A stretch of DNA of 64,000 nucleotides from UBA7672 sp030824255 (GCA_942493305.1 OW818686.1:124001-188000); one strand, 5' to 3'; shown: positions 47,718 to 56,700, counted from the stretch's first letter. Translations and numbers: made by a program. The notes: a model not told the origin generated them from the sequence alone.

Positions 47718-50384
47718 ATGAATCTCCTGCGTTTCGCCGCTGCCGCCGCTTCGGCCCTGTTCCTGGCCATCGCGAGCCCCGGCGCACAGGCGCAGAGCTT
47801 CCTGCCGGGCGTCGCCTATGATCCGGCGATCCCCACCATCGAATCCGTCCTCGGCAAACCGTCGGGTGAGCGCATTACGCCTGCCGCCGATATCGTGCGC
47901 TATTTCCGCGAGCTGGAAAAAGCCGCGCCCGCCCGCATCAAGGTCACGCCCTATGCGAAAAGCTGGCAGGGCCGAGAACTGATCTACGTCGTCATCGGTT
48001 CGCCCACGCGCATCGCCGCGCTCGATGCGTTCTCGGCCGACATGAAGGCGCTGGCCGATCCGCGTCGCACCGCGCAGTCCGCCGCCAACGACATCATCGC
48101 CCGCACGCCCGGCTCGGTCTGGCTCGCCCACGGCGTCCATGGCGACGAGATTTCGTCCGCCGACGCCGCAATGATGACCGCCTACCACCTGCTCGCCGCG
48201 AAGGACGATGCGGTCGTCACCAACATTCTCGACAACACGCTCGTCTTCATCGACCCCGTACAGAACCCGGACGGGCGTGACCGTTTCGTCAACGGCTTCT
48301 ACGACACCACCGGCCTCGTCGCGTCCGGCAGCCCCATCGCGGCGGAGCGCAACCAGCCTTGGCCGGGCGGCCGCACCAACCACTACCTGTTCGACATGAA
48401 CCGCGACTGGATCTCGATCACCCAGCCGGAAACGCGCGGCCGCATCGAGATCTTCCAGAAATGGTTCCCGCTGGTCTTCGTCGATCTGCACGAGATGGGC
48501 ACGGATTCGTCCTACTTCTTCTCGCCCGAGGCCGAGCCCTACAACCCCGACATCACCACCAGCCAGCGCGAGGCGCTGAAACTCATCGGCCGCAACAACG
48601 CCCGCTGGTTCGACCAGTTCGGATTCTCATATTACACCCGCGAGGTCTTCGACGCGCTCTATCCCGGCTACGGCGCCGCCTGGCCGCTTTTCCACGGCTC
48701 CATCGGCACTACCTATGAGCAGGCTTCCTCGCGCGGCCTCACCGCCCGCAAGTCGGACGGCACGGACCTCACCTATCAGGACACGGTGCGCCGCCACTTC
48801 ACCTCGTCCATCGCCACGCTCGAAACCATGTCGGCGAACCGCGAGAAGATGCTGCGCGACTTCTACGCCTACCGCGCCTCCGCAATCGACGAGGGTCGCA
48901 AGGGCGCGGTGCGCTCCTATGTGATCCCGCCCCAGCAGGACCAGTCCACCGCCGACCGTCTCGCGAAACTGCTCGCTGAGCAGGGTATCGAGGTGAAGCG
49001 CGCGACCGACACCATCCGCGCCTGCCGCCGCACATACCCGGCCGGCTCCTACGCCATCTCCGCCGCCCAGCCGTCTGGCCGCCTCATCCGCACGCTGATG
49101 GAGCCCAACGTTCCCATCGACGCCAAATTCATGGCCGAGCAGGAACGCCGCCGTGCGAAAGACCTCGAAGTTGAACTGTACGACGTCACCGCCTGGTCCC
49201 TGCCGCTGATGTTCAACGTCACGACGGATCGCTGCAACGACGACGCCACTGGCGCCCTTGCGCCCTTCTCCGCCCATACGCCGCTTCCCGGCGCTGTCTC
49301 GCAACCGAACGCCAGCTACGGCTTCCTCGCGCCCTGGGGCTCCGTCTCGGCCGCCCGCCTGCTCGCTGCGTCGCTGCGTGAAAACATCCTCGTCTCCAGC
49401 TCCGACCGGGGCTTCACGCACAACGGCATCGCCTATCCCGCCGGCACGCTGATCTTCCGCAATTCCGCCACGCCGAACCTTGCGGCAAAGCTCCAGCGCC
49501 TCGCCGCCGACACCGGCGCGAACGTCGTCGGCGTCGACGACAGCTGGATCACTGACGGGCCCAGCTTCGGCAGCAACAATGTGGTTACGCATCACGCTCC
49601 GCGTGTTGCCATCGCGTGGGATCGCCCGACGAGCTCCACCTCTGCTGGCAACATGCGGTACGTGATTGAGCGTCAACTCGGCTATCCCGTCACGCCGGTG
49701 CGGACGTCCAGCCTCGGCGCGGATGAGCTTTCGCAGTTCGACGTGCTGATCCTGCCCGATGGCAACTACTCGGGCGTACTGGGCGATGGCACCGCCATCA
49801 GGAGCTGGACGGAACGCGGCGGCGTGCTGATCGCCATCGGCTCGGCCGCGCGCTTCGTGTCAGACCCGAAGACCGGCCTCGCCTCCATTCGCCGCGAGAA
49901 CGCGTTCACCAAGGAGAAGCCCGAAAAGAAGGGTGACGATACCGCCACAGTGCCTGGCACGCACATCACCACCGCCGCTGCCCTGCTCGCCGCCGAAGCC
50001 CCGCTGGAAGAAGCCCCCGATGACTCGCCGGGCGCGCTCGTGAAAGCCACGCCAGATGCCGATCACTGGCTCGCCGCCGGCCTAAAGCCTTCGCTCAACG
50101 TGCTGGTGACCGGCAGGGACATCTACACGCCCGCTCGTCGTGATGAAGGCGTCAACGTGGTCAGCTTTGCCGGCCCGGATGAGCTCGTGACCTCGGGCTA
50201 TATGTGGGACGAAGTCAAAAGCCAGCTCGCCTACAAACCGTTCGTCGTCGCTGAACCCGAAGGCCGCGGCCAGTTGATCGTCTTCACCCAGAACCCTGGC
50301 GTTCGCGCCTATCTCGATGGTCTCAACGTGCTGCTCGCCAATGCCATCTTCCGCGGCGCGGCTCACGCCAGCCCCCCGCGGTAA
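47718..50384 (+). CDS. Exported M14-family zinc carboxypeptidase-like protein
   Basis: The 888-residue protein has a signal peptide 'MNLLRFAAAAASALFLAIAS' cleaved near AQA. A metallocarboxypeptidase domain spans residues 60-360: the zinc motif 'HGVHGDEISS' (HxxE) around 140, 'NRDWISITQPETR', and 'VFVDLHEMG' with a third zinc ligand. The rest is a large C-terminal region including 'RVAIAWDRPTSSTSAGNMRY' and a segment like glutamine-amidotransferase/ThuA-like folds ('DVLILPDGNYSGVLGDG'), ending 'GQLIVFTQNPGVRAYLDG'. It probably cleaves peptides in the periplasm or outside. It follows the AbgT-family transporter by 113 bp on the same strand. Confidence 0.88.
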   Translation: MNLLRFAAAAASALFLAIASPGAQAQSFLPGVAYDPAIPTIESVLGKPSGERITPAADIVRYFRELEKAAPARIKVTPYAKSWQGRELIYVVIGSPTRIAALDAFSADMKALADPRRTAQSAANDIIARTPGSVWLAHGVHGDEISSADAAMMTAYHLLAAKDDAVVTNILDNTLVFIDPVQNPDGRDRFVNGFYDTTGLVASGSPIAAERNQPWPGGRTNHYLFDMNRDWISITQPETRGRIEIFQKWFPLVFVDLHEMGTDSSYFFSPEAEPYNPDITTSQREALKLIGRNNARWFDQFGFSYYTREVFDALYPGYGAAWPLFHGSIGTTYEQASSRGLTARKSDGTDLTYQDTVRRHFTSSIATLETMSANREKMLRDFYAYRASAIDEGRKGAVRSYVIPPQQDQSTADRLAKLLAEQGIEVKRATDTIRACRRTYPAGSYAISAAQPSGRLIRTLMEPNVPIDAKFMAEQERRRAKDLEVELYDVTAWSLPLMFNVTTDRCNDDATGALAPFSAHTPLPGAVSQPNASYGFLAPWGSVSAARLLAASLRENILVSSSDRGFTHNGIAYPAGTLIFRNSATPNLAAKLQRLAADTGANVVGVDDSWITDGPSFGSNNVVTHHAPRVAIAWDRPTSSTSAGNMRYVIERQLGYPVTPVRTSSLGADELSQFDVLILPDGNYSGVLGDGTAIRSWTERGGVLIAIGSAARFVSDPKTGLASIRRENAFTKEKPEKKGDDTATVPGTHITTAAALLAAEAPLEEAPDDSPGALVKATPDADHWLAAGLKPSLNVLVTGRDIYTPARRDEGVNVVSFAGPDELVTSGYMWDEVKSQLAYKPFVVAEPEGRGQLIVFTQNPGVRAYLDGLNVLLANAIFRGAAHASPPR

Positions 50385-50426
50385 TCACGGGGTAATTCTC
50401 GGGTAAGCCGAAGGCGCGGCCCGGAA

Positions 50427-50507
50427 GTCATGTTGGTATGGATGCGGAGTTTGCATGGCTTCCGCACCGCACAAACAAAGATGCTCGGGACAGGCCCGAG
50501 CATGACT
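50427..50507. repeat. Intergenic palindromic element / bidirectional terminator
   Basis: ATGCTCGGG-ACAGG-CCCGAGCAT (50481-50503) is a perfect 9-bp stem. Outside it, AGTCATG near 50427 pairs with CATGACT (50501-50507), and an inner TGCGGA faces TCCGCA, so the whole 80-bp unit can fold as a branched palindrome. It lies between convergent genes. This is a typical alphaproteobacterial intergenic repeat, and may also terminate transcription in both directions. Confidence 0.6.
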
Positions 50508-50532
50508 CCGTGGTTGAGCTGCTTGTCTGACG

Positions 50533-51267
50533 TTAGCCCGCAGGCGTTTCCGCCGCGCCCTTCTTGTGGGCCACCGGCACGCCACTTACGGCGGTGGCGA
50601 TGGCGTCCTTCCGCTCAGTCTCGACCTTCGGATCAGGCAGGCGGTGCTTCTGCATGATGCGCGTCAGGATAAACACGTAGAGCGCGCTGGCCGGCATGAT
50701 GATCACGACCTTGAACATGATCCACACGTTCACGCCGTCCATCTGGAAGCCGAGAATATTGTAGAGCGGCGCCTCCATGCCCGGCGCCGGGGTCTGCGCG
50801 AACATGAGACGCACAACTTCGTTGCCAATGGCGGTCGCCACGAAGAACCAGGCGAAGCTCCAGGTGAACTGGTCCCAACCCTTCTGCGTGTAGTGGAACG
50901 TGCCCTCCATGATGTACTTGAAGAAGTTCTTCTTCATCAGGAGGCCCACGAACAGGAAGATCGCGAAGGCGGCGTTGAACAGCGTCACCTTGATCATCAC
51001 CCACATCGGATCGTGCGTGACGAGCGTCAGGATGGAGAAGACCACCGTGATCGCGGACGCGATCAGCGGGAAGATCGGCAGACGCTTCAGCACGATCTGC
51101 ATGGCGACCATGGCAATGCCGGTGCCGATCAGCAGCGCCCATGTTCCAGCTTCAACGTTGCCTGTGATCGCGTTGACGACGAACAGGGCGACAAGCGGGC
51201 CAAACTCGCTGGCGATGTTGACGGTCTGCTCCGCGTTGAACGGGAAGATCTTCTTGAACCAGCCCAT
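50533..51267 (-). CDS. YciB-family inner membrane protein (septation protein A type)
   Basis: From ATG 51267 the 244-residue protein has five membrane helices. Conserved YciB/IspZ blocks are 'ASEFGPLVALFVVNAITGNV', 'AGTWALLIGTGIAMVAMQIV', 'VKVTLFNAAFAIFLFVGLLM', 'YTQKGWDQFTWSFAWFFVAT', and 'NEVVRLMFA'. YciB affects septation and envelope integrity. A C-terminal extension of about 40 residues ('IMQKHRLPDPKVETERKDA') is longer than usual. A nine-residue longer start is open but without homology. Confidence 0.88.
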   Translation of the reverse strand: MGWFKKIFPFNAEQTVNIASEFGPLVALFVVNAITGNVEAGTWALLIGTGIAMVAMQIVLKRLPIFPLIASAITVVFSILTLVTHDPMWVMIKVTLFNAAFAIFLFVGLLMKKNFFKYIMEGTFHYTQKGWDQFTWSFAWFFVATAIGNEVVRLMFAQTPAPGMEAPLYNILGFQMDGVNVWIMFKVVIIMPASALYVFILTRIMQKHRLPDPKVETERKDAIATAVSGVPVAHKKGAAETPAG

Positions 51268-51472
51268 ACGCCTGCAATCCCTGTACGCCCGCACTCGTCA
51301 TCTGAGGGGAACCGTCTACCCGTTCAAGTCCTATAGAGCGGGTCACAACCCGTAAATACCGCTGCAACAATACAAAATTTTCGTGTTCCGCGATCCTCAA
51401 CGTCCTATCTTGAGGCTGCTGGCGCCTCGTGTCCGGACAGTTAGGATGCTTGGCAAAACAGGAAGACCTTGG

Positions 51473-52660
51473 ATGAAACGCCTTACAATCCTGCTGGCCG
51501 CACTCGCGCTGGCGGCATGCGCCACCTCTCCGGCTAGCCAGACAGCGATCAGCCCTCCACCGGGCTGGGCAGGCGCTTGGGGGGCCTCCCCCACCATCCC
51601 GCCACCGGGCGGCCGCAGCTTCGACAATCAGACCCTCCGGCAAGTGATCCGCCTAAGCGAGGGCGGCACGGCCATCCGCATCCGCTTCACCAATGAATAC
51701 GGCGAAAAGCCGCTGGAAATAGGCGCGGCGACTGTCGCGCTGGCTGGCCCGGACGCTCAGCTGGCGGCGATTCCGGTCACGTTCTCCGGCAAGCCCTCGA
51801 CAACAATTCCGGCCGGCGCACCGTTGGTAAGCGACCCCATCCCCCTCAACGCGGGCGCCCTCGACCAGATTTCGATTAGCGTCTACCTGCCCACCTCCAC
51901 GGGTCCGTGCACGTGCCACTTCGCCGGGCTTGCCAATGCCGAAATTTCCGGTCCGGGCAATTTCACCGTGTCAGGCTTCGAAGCGAAGGAAAGGCTTATC
52001 AGCCGGGCCTTCATTTCCGCCGTCGAGGTGGAAACGGATCAACCCCGCACGATCGTGGCCTTTGGCGATTCGATCACCGACGGCACCTCCTCGACGCCGA
52101 ACACCAACCGACGCTGGCCCGACATTCTTGCCGAACGCCTCGTGGCGGCAGGCAAGTCGAGCGCCATCTCGAACCAGGCCATCGCCGGAAATCGCGTCCT
52201 CGCACACCAGAACGTCATCTTTGGCGAAAGCGCGCTGACCCGCTTCGACCGTGACGTGCTCAGCGTTCCGAACGCGCGTTGGCTGATCGTCCTTGAAGGC
52301 ATCAACGACATCGGCCTTGGCGGCGCCAATCCACTCACGGCGGATACGCTTGTCGCCGGTTATCGACAGCTGATCACCCGCGCAAAGGCGCAGGGTATCA
52401 AGGTCTATTTCGCAACCCTGCTGCCCTATGAAGGCGCACGCTACTTTCACGAAAATGGCGAAGCCGTGCGCCAGCAGGTGAACACCTGGATACGCACCAC
52501 CACCGAAATCGACGGCTTCATCGACTTCGACGCCGCAACCCGCGACCCCGCCAATCCGCGTCGCATGCAGGCTGGCCTCCAGTCCGGCGATTGGCTGCAT
52601 CCCAACGACGCCGGCTACCAGGTGATGGGCGAAGCGGTCAGCCTCGCCCTGTTCCAGTAG
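51473..52660 (+). CDS. SGNH/GDSL hydrolase, exported lipoprotein
   Basis: From ATG 51473 the product is 395 residues with a lipoprotein signal 'MKRLTILLAALALAAC'. An N-terminal beta domain (residues 30-185) precedes the catalytic domain: block I 'IVAFGDSITDG' with the nucleophile Ser, block III 'LEGINDIGLGGANP', and block V 'SGDWLHPNDAGYQ' with the catalytic Asp and His. This two-domain architecture is seen in esterases and acetylxylan or rhamnogalacturonan deacetylases; the substrate is not determinable. The longer upstream frame (from 51383) lacks a signal sequence at its start. It is followed by a strong bidirectional terminator. Confidence 0.9.
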   Translation: MKRLTILLAALALAACATSPASQTAISPPPGWAGAWGASPTIPPPGGRSFDNQTLRQVIRLSEGGTAIRIRFTNEYGEKPLEIGAATVALAGPDAQLAAIPVTFSGKPSTTIPAGAPLVSDPIPLNAGALDQISISVYLPTSTGPCTCHFAGLANAEISGPGNFTVSGFEAKERLISRAFISAVEVETDQPRTIVAFGDSITDGTSSTPNTNRRWPDILAERLVAAGKSSAISNQAIAGNRVLAHQNVIFGESALTRFDRDVLSVPNARWLIVLEGINDIGLGGANPLTADTLVAGYRQLITRAKAQGIKVYFATLLPYEGARYFHENGEAVRQQVNTWIRTTTEIDGFIDFDAATRDPANPRRMQAGLQSGDWLHPNDAGYQVMGEAVSLALFQ

Positions 52661-52687
52661 TCATCTCCAGGTGTCATCCGCCAACAA

Positions 52688-52718
52688 AAAGGCCGCGCTG
52701 GCGATCAGCGCGGCCTTT
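52688..52718. terminator. Bidirectional intrinsic terminator
   Basis: AAAGGCCGCGCT (52688-52699) pairs perfectly with AGCGCGGCCTTT (52707-52718) over a 7-base loop. The A-run before and TTTAAT after give a T-tract in either direction. It lies between two convergent genes, the SGNH hydrolase (plus) and the unknown exported protein (minus), and would stop both. Confidence 0.85.
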
Positions 52719-52739
52719 AATGTCTGTTGGCCTTGGCGC

Positions 52740-53792
52740 CTATCGCGTCGGCTTCGACTTGGATTTGGCTTCCTTCTCCGCCGCACGCTCCAGCTCACGT
52801 GCGCCGGCCAGAATGCCGATCATGCCGTGATTGCCTTCATGGCAGGCGTATTCCATCACGTGCTTGGCTGGATGGAAGCTGAGTTCGGCCTTCCACGGTT
52901 GCGTGTAGGTCTCCGGATCGTTGACCTCGAACTGGTAGAAGATTTCCTGCGGGCCAACGCGTGTCAGCTTCTCCGTCACCACGCCCGAGGGCGAGATCGG
53001 GAAGGATTGGTCTGCGGCCTGCGCCGGGTTCACGTTGCGCGTCTCCATCGCGAACGTGTCGCCTTCCCACCAGCCGACCGTATCGCCCAGCCAGGGCTTG
53101 ATGGCGTTCGGCTTGTGGTTCTTCCGCGCCTCCTCGCCATTGGCGAAGATCGGCACGATGCGCGCATCGTGCGCCATCTCCACGAGGATCATCATGTGGT
53201 CCGGCGTCTGCACAAACTGGTAATTGTTGTTGTACAGCACGCTCAGCATGCCCGGCCCGCCGGTCTGTCCGAAACCGATCAGGCAACGCTCGGACAGGGT
53301 GGGCTCTTCCGGGCCCTCATACGGCGCATTGCCGGTCATGTAGACGCGGAAGCCTTCCATCTGCTTCTTCATGACCCCAGCCGGATCCTTGTAGGGCAGC
53401 TGGCCGTTGGCGGGCTCGATGATGTTGGAGGTGCGCCACTGGCCCTTGACCTTCGCCAGCGTATCGCCGGGCGCGACCCAGAAGCCGTCATAGCCCTTGA
53501 GGCCAAAATCATCCCCGCCCTTCTCCGGCGCGCCGGCGTTCGGGTCCGAATAAGTCGCGCGGAATTCCGGATCGTCCGCCGCTATGCCGGCGAGGCCCGT
53601 CTTGGCCACGATCGTTTTGGCTTCCTCGTCGTTCACCACCAGCTTGCTTACGCCCTGTTCGCGCGTCAGCGGCGTAAGCGAGGCATTGGTCCAGTAGCCC
53701 GTCAGATCAGGCTTGCCCGATGACTGAGCGATGGCCGGCGCTGCGAGAAGCGCGAACGCCAATACGCAAAGCGAAGTCTTTGAAAAAGTCAT
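52740..53792 (-). CDS. Exported protein of unknown function (paralogue B)
   Basis: From ATG 53792 the 350-residue product has a signal peptide 'MTFSKTSLCVLAFALLAAPA' cleaved near AIA. The mature part begins 'GKPDLTGYWTNASLTPLTRE' and has the blocks 'RCLIGFGQTGGPGMLSVLYN', 'MMILVEMAHDARIVPIF', 'PWLGDTVGWWEGDTFAMETR', 'FEVNDPETYTQPWKAELSF', and 'YACHEGNHGMIGILAGA', nearly position for position as in the protein at 42703-43830. It lacks the Pro/Ala insert and ends Lys/Ser-rich. Function is unknown. The much longer upstream frame (to 54023) is non-homologous. Confidence 0.82.
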   Translation of the reverse strand: MTFSKTSLCVLAFALLAAPAIAQSSGKPDLTGYWTNASLTPLTREQGVSKLVVNDEEAKTIVAKTGLAGIAADDPEFRATYSDPNAGAPEKGGDDFGLKGYDGFWVAPGDTLAKVKGQWRTSNIIEPANGQLPYKDPAGVMKKQMEGFRVYMTGNAPYEGPEEPTLSERCLIGFGQTGGPGMLSVLYNNNYQFVQTPDHMMILVEMAHDARIVPIFANGEEARKNHKPNAIKPWLGDTVGWWEGDTFAMETRNVNPAQAADQSFPISPSGVVTEKLTRVGPQEIFYQFEVNDPETYTQPWKAELSFHPAKHVMEYACHEGNHGMIGILAGARELERAAEKEAKSKSKPTR

Positions 53793-54013
53793 GCGGTTCC
53801 TCCTGTCGACCCGCTTCCCGGCCCGTTCGGGCTCTTGGCTGGAAACTGGGTATGCTGCGGGAGCATACTCCACCCGGGCGTCTGGAAAAGCTTGCCTATA
53901 CGGAAAGTGACAGGCTTTTCGTGACCCTGCCGTAACGCACCGCTGCTGGCTCCGGTCTCGCGGAGGTGTATGGTCCCGCCAGCTTCGCGCCGACTGCCGC
54001 AACGGAGAGGACA

Positions 54014-54826
54014 ATGAAAACAAGCTTCCTGACGATCGCCAGCGTATCCGCGCTCGCCCTGGCCCTCACGGCCTGCAGCGACCCTGGCCCGGCCCCGGCG
54101 CCTGAGGCTCCCGCTCCCGAGGCGGTCGCACCCGTCGCAACGACCCCGGATTACGCCTCCTTCCTCACGCCGGAGCGAATCCCCGGCGACTCGGATCGCG
54201 ACGCGAACCGCAAACCTGCCGAAGTCATGGCTTTCTCGAAGATCATGCCCGGCAACACCGTGTTCGAAATGGAAGCCGGCTCCGGCTATTACACCGAGCT
54301 GTTCGCCCGCGCCGTCGGCCCTGCCGGCAAGGTCGTGATGCAATCGCCGAAGGAGTTCGAGAAGTTCTACAAGGACCAGCTCGACGCCCGCCTGAAGGAC
54401 AACCGCCTCGCCAACGTAACCGTCTCCTGGTCCACCTTCGACAAGCTTGAAGCCGCTGATGGTTCGGTTGATGTCGTGACCTGGTATCAGGGCCCGCACG
54501 AGCTGTGGTGCAAGGCTGCCTGCGGCGACGTTCCGATGGGCGACCCGGCCGCCGCCTTCATCGAAATCGCGCGTGTGCTGAAGCCGGGCGGTTACCTGGT
54601 CGTTATGGATCACGTCGCCCCGTCCGGCACGCCTAATACCTCCGGCAACGACACTCACCGCATCGACCCGGCGCTCGTGAAGCCGATGATCGAGGCCGCC
54701 GGCCTTGCGTTCGACGAGGAAAGCACGCTTCTCGCAAACCCGTCTGACGACTATACCAAGGGCGTGTTCGACGCCGCCGTGCAAGGCAAGACCGATCAGT
54801 TCCTGATCCGCTACAAGAAGCGGTAA
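54014..54826 (+). CDS. Lipoprotein with class I methyltransferase fold (copy 1)
   Basis: From ATG 54014 the 270-residue protein has a lipoprotein signal ending 'ALALTAC' (Cys about residue 19) and a Pro/Ala/Glu-rich linker. From about residue 65 it has a SAM-methyltransferase fold with motif I as 'VFEMEAGSGYYTELFARA', where the usual acidic-Gly pattern is altered to EMEAGSG, then 'VDVVTWYQGPHEL' and 'EIARVLKPGGYLVVMDH'. It resembles the exported predicted methyltransferases of COG4798 type. SAM is normally absent from the periplasm, so its activity there is unclear. It is divergent from paralogue B and followed by a terminator and a paralogous copy. Confidence 0.83.
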   Translation: MKTSFLTIASVSALALALTACSDPGPAPAPEAPAPEAVAPVATTPDYASFLTPERIPGDSDRDANRKPAEVMAFSKIMPGNTVFEMEAGSGYYTELFARAVGPAGKVVMQSPKEFEKFYKDQLDARLKDNRLANVTVSWSTFDKLEAADGSVDVVTWYQGPHELWCKAACGDVPMGDPAAAFIEIARVLKPGGYLVVMDHVAPSGTPNTSGNDTHRIDPALVKPMIEAAGLAFDEESTLLANPSDDYTKGVFDAAVQGKTDQFLIRYKKR

Positions 54827-54847
54827 GGCCGGCAGACAAAACGACTG

Positions 54848-54879
54848 AAGGCGCGGGCCCCTACAGGGGTCCGCGCCTT
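54848..54879 (+). terminator. Hairpin terminator between the two lipoprotein methyltransferase genes
   Basis: AAGGCGCGGGCCCC (54848-54861) and GGGGTCCGCGCCTT (54866-54879) form a 14-bp stem with one G-T pair and a TACA loop, followed by only a short T-run. It separates copy 1 from copy 2, so they may be partly independently expressed. Confidence 0.7.
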
Positions 54880-54902
54880 TGCCAAATGGGAGGACGGACA
54901 AC

Positions 54903-55673
54903 ATGAAAAGAACACTGCTCGCCGGCGCGCTGGCGCTCGCTCTCGCCGCCTGCGCCACCGGTCCGTCCGGCCCGCCACCGCTTGCCGCCGCCGATTACGC
55001 CGCCATTCTCGCGGACCCGACGCGCCCCGCCGATGATCTGAAAGATGACGCCGCGCGCAAACCCGCAGAGATTCTCGCCTTCGCTGGCCTGCGTCCAGGC
55101 GAAACGATCGTCGAGATGGAAGGCGGCCGCGGCTGGTTTTCCTACCTGATCTCCAAAGCCATCGGACCTACCGGCAAGCTGATCGTCCAGTACCCGCCCG
55201 AATTTGCGTATGGCGACCCGGCCTACAAGGCGCGCGTCGATGGCGGGCAGCTTTCGAATGCCACCATCACCAAGACGCATTTCGACAAACTCGACGCCCC
55301 TGATGCTTCCGCCGACAAGGTGCTGTGGCTTCTCGGCCCACACGAAGTCTGGTTTGTCCCGAAAGACACGCAGGGCCTGGGCGATCCCGTGCGCGCCTTT
55401 GCCGAGATCAGCCGCGTGCTGAAACCGGGCGGCGAGTTCGTCGCGATGGACCACGCCGCCGTCACAGGCACGCCCGCCAAGGATTCGGCGCAGACGCTGC
55501 ATCGCATCGACCCACAGCACGTGCTGGATGCCGCCAAGGCGGCCGGTTTCGTCTTCGTGGAAAAGAGCGATATCCTCGCCAACCCGGACGACGACCGCAC
55601 CAAGTCGCCCTTCGCGCCGGATCTGCGCCGCCACACGGACCAGTTCCTGTTCAAGTTCAAGAAACCGGGCTGA
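54903..55673 (+). CDS. Lipoprotein with class I methyltransferase fold (copy 2)
   Basis: The 256-residue product starts at ATG 54903 (GGGAGGACGG upstream) with lipoprotein signal 'MKRTLLAGALALALAAC' (Cys 17). The fold is collinear with copy 1: 'KPAEILAFAGLRPGETIVEM', 'EGGRGWFSYLISKAIGPTGK', 'LWLLGPHEVWF', 'EISRVLKPGGEFVAMDHAAV', and 'LHRIDPQHVLDAAKAAGFVF'. Motif I is 'EMEGGRG', again without the usual GxGxG. Tandem duplication is clear. A role on lipids, quinones or peptidoglycan precursors can be imagined, but no catalytic residue beyond the fold is evident. Confidence 0.83.
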   Translation: MKRTLLAGALALALAACATGPSGPPPLAAADYAAILADPTRPADDLKDDAARKPAEILAFAGLRPGETIVEMEGGRGWFSYLISKAIGPTGKLIVQYPPEFAYGDPAYKARVDGGQLSNATITKTHFDKLDAPDASADKVLWLLGPHEVWFVPKDTQGLGDPVRAFAEISRVLKPGGEFVAMDHAAVTGTPAKDSAQTLHRIDPQHVLDAAKAAGFVFVEKSDILANPDDDRTKSPFAPDLRRHTDQFLFKFKKPG

Positions 55674-55752
55674 CGAAACGGCCTCCCGGTCTGGTCCACA
55701 GGCCGGGAGCTGCCTGCTTCCGCCGAATCCAAACCCGTCCTAGTCTCGCAGC

Positions 55753-56262
55753 ATGAAGCTCCGGCACGCCCTCTGGTCAGGAATTATCGCCCTCGCCGCC
55801 TGTTCGGCATCCGAACAGGGCGTCACCATGGTCAATGCAGGGGATCCGGTCATCGTCCTGTCTGAAGGCGAATGCCAACAGCAATGCCCGGTCTACGACA
55901 TGACCCTGCATGAAGACGGGTCATATCTCCTAAACGGCAGTCGCTTCGTCAAAACCACAGGCGTGACCGAGGGAAATATCGGCGCGTCGGCATGGGGCGC
56001 AGCCGAACAGGCGCTCGCCGCCGCCAATTTCTGGCATCTGCCGCCGGAGCAGACGTCCAGCGACCAACCGTCATGCCAGCCAGGAACGCCGGCTGTTGCG
56101 GTCACATGGCGCACCCGCGAGGGAAAGCAGAAAACCCTGAACTACCGCCCCGGCTGCGGCGGCCCAGAAGGCCGCCAGCTGATCCCCGCTCTGCGCGCCG
56201 CGCTGAACTTTGACGAACTCGTCTGGACCGAAGACCGCTTCGCCCCGGACGGCAGCCGCTAG
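55753..56262 (+). CDS. DUF6438-type lipoprotein
   Basis: The 169-residue protein starts 'MKLRHALWSGIIALAAC' (lipoprotein Cys 17). The mature part has 'EGECQQQCPVYDMTLHEDGS', the CxxxCPVY-xxxI-xxDG motif of DUF6438, and 'AANFWHLPPEQTSSDQPSC' followed by a C-terminal Cys in 'RPGCGGPEG'. Cys pairs suggest disulphides. The family is found in exported proteins of Bacteroidetes and Proteobacteria, with unknown function. It follows the second methyltransferase-like gene by 79 bp. Confidence 0.75.
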   Translation: MKLRHALWSGIIALAACSASEQGVTMVNAGDPVIVLSEGECQQQCPVYDMTLHEDGSYLLNGSRFVKTTGVTEGNIGASAWGAAEQALAAANFWHLPPEQTSSDQPSCQPGTPAVAVTWRTREGKQKTLNYRPGCGGPEGRQLIPALRAALNFDELVWTEDRFAPDGSR

Positions 56263-56324
56263 GCGTGGCATGCGGCGCGGCGCCCCGATGGCGCTGCCGT
56301 TTGAACAGGCGTAGGATCGAAGCC

Positions 56325-56528
56325 ATGGAAATGTTTCTGATTTACGGCGTCTATATCGCGATCGGCGCGGTCTTCGTCGTCCTTGCCTTCGGCGTCTTCA
56401 ACCTCGTCCGCACCGACGGCCAGGCCCGCTCTCGCTCCAACAAGCTGATGCGACTGCGCGTGCTCGTGCAGTTTATCGCCATCCTGCTGCTCGTGTCCCT
56501 CGGCGTTGTCGCCGGAGCCTTCCGCTAG
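56325..56528 (+). CDS. HIG1-domain twin-helix membrane protein
   Basis: From ATG 56325 the 67-residue product has two membrane helices with 'FNLVRTDGQARSRSNKLMRL' between them and 'RVLVQFIAILLLVSLGVVAG' after, the HIG1/HypA-type pattern. In mitochondria HIG1 proteins help respiratory supercomplexes; bacterial versions are seen near cobalamin adenosyltransferase and etf genes in alphaproteobacteria. The MMAB gene lies 0.6 kb downstream on the same strand. A longer frame starting at 56265 has a basic non-homologous extension. Confidence 0.83.
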   Translation: MEMFLIYGVYIAIGAVFVVLAFGVFNLVRTDGQARSRSNKLMRLRVLVQFIAILLLVSLGVVAGAFR

Positions 56529-56550
56529 CGTCCATAACCTTCCGCCGACA

Positions 56551-56588
56551 AAAGCCTTCCGCCCGCAAACGGAACCGGCGCTTTTTTT
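56551..56588 (+). terminator. Intrinsic terminator after the HIG1 gene
   Basis: AAAGC-C-TTCCG (56551-56561) pairs with CGGAA (56570-56574) and then GCTTT (56580-56584), ending in seven Ts (56582-56588). The hairpin has an internal loop but the T-tail is good. It lies 22 bp after the HIG1 stop codon. Confidence 0.65.
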
Positions 56589-56700
56589 GCGCATTCATCC
56601 TGCGTTGGGCGGGATCGTATAAATTCGTCCGATCTGATTATCCAAACCTGAAACTGTGACTGCGATCATGGTTCTGCTGATGGATGGTGGAGTGCGGGTG

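Noticed and set aside
54014..55673. Methyltransferases as part of a restriction-modification or defence system
   Set aside because: Both have lipoprotein signals and lack NPPY/DPPY DNA-methylase motifs, and no nuclease gene lies nearby.
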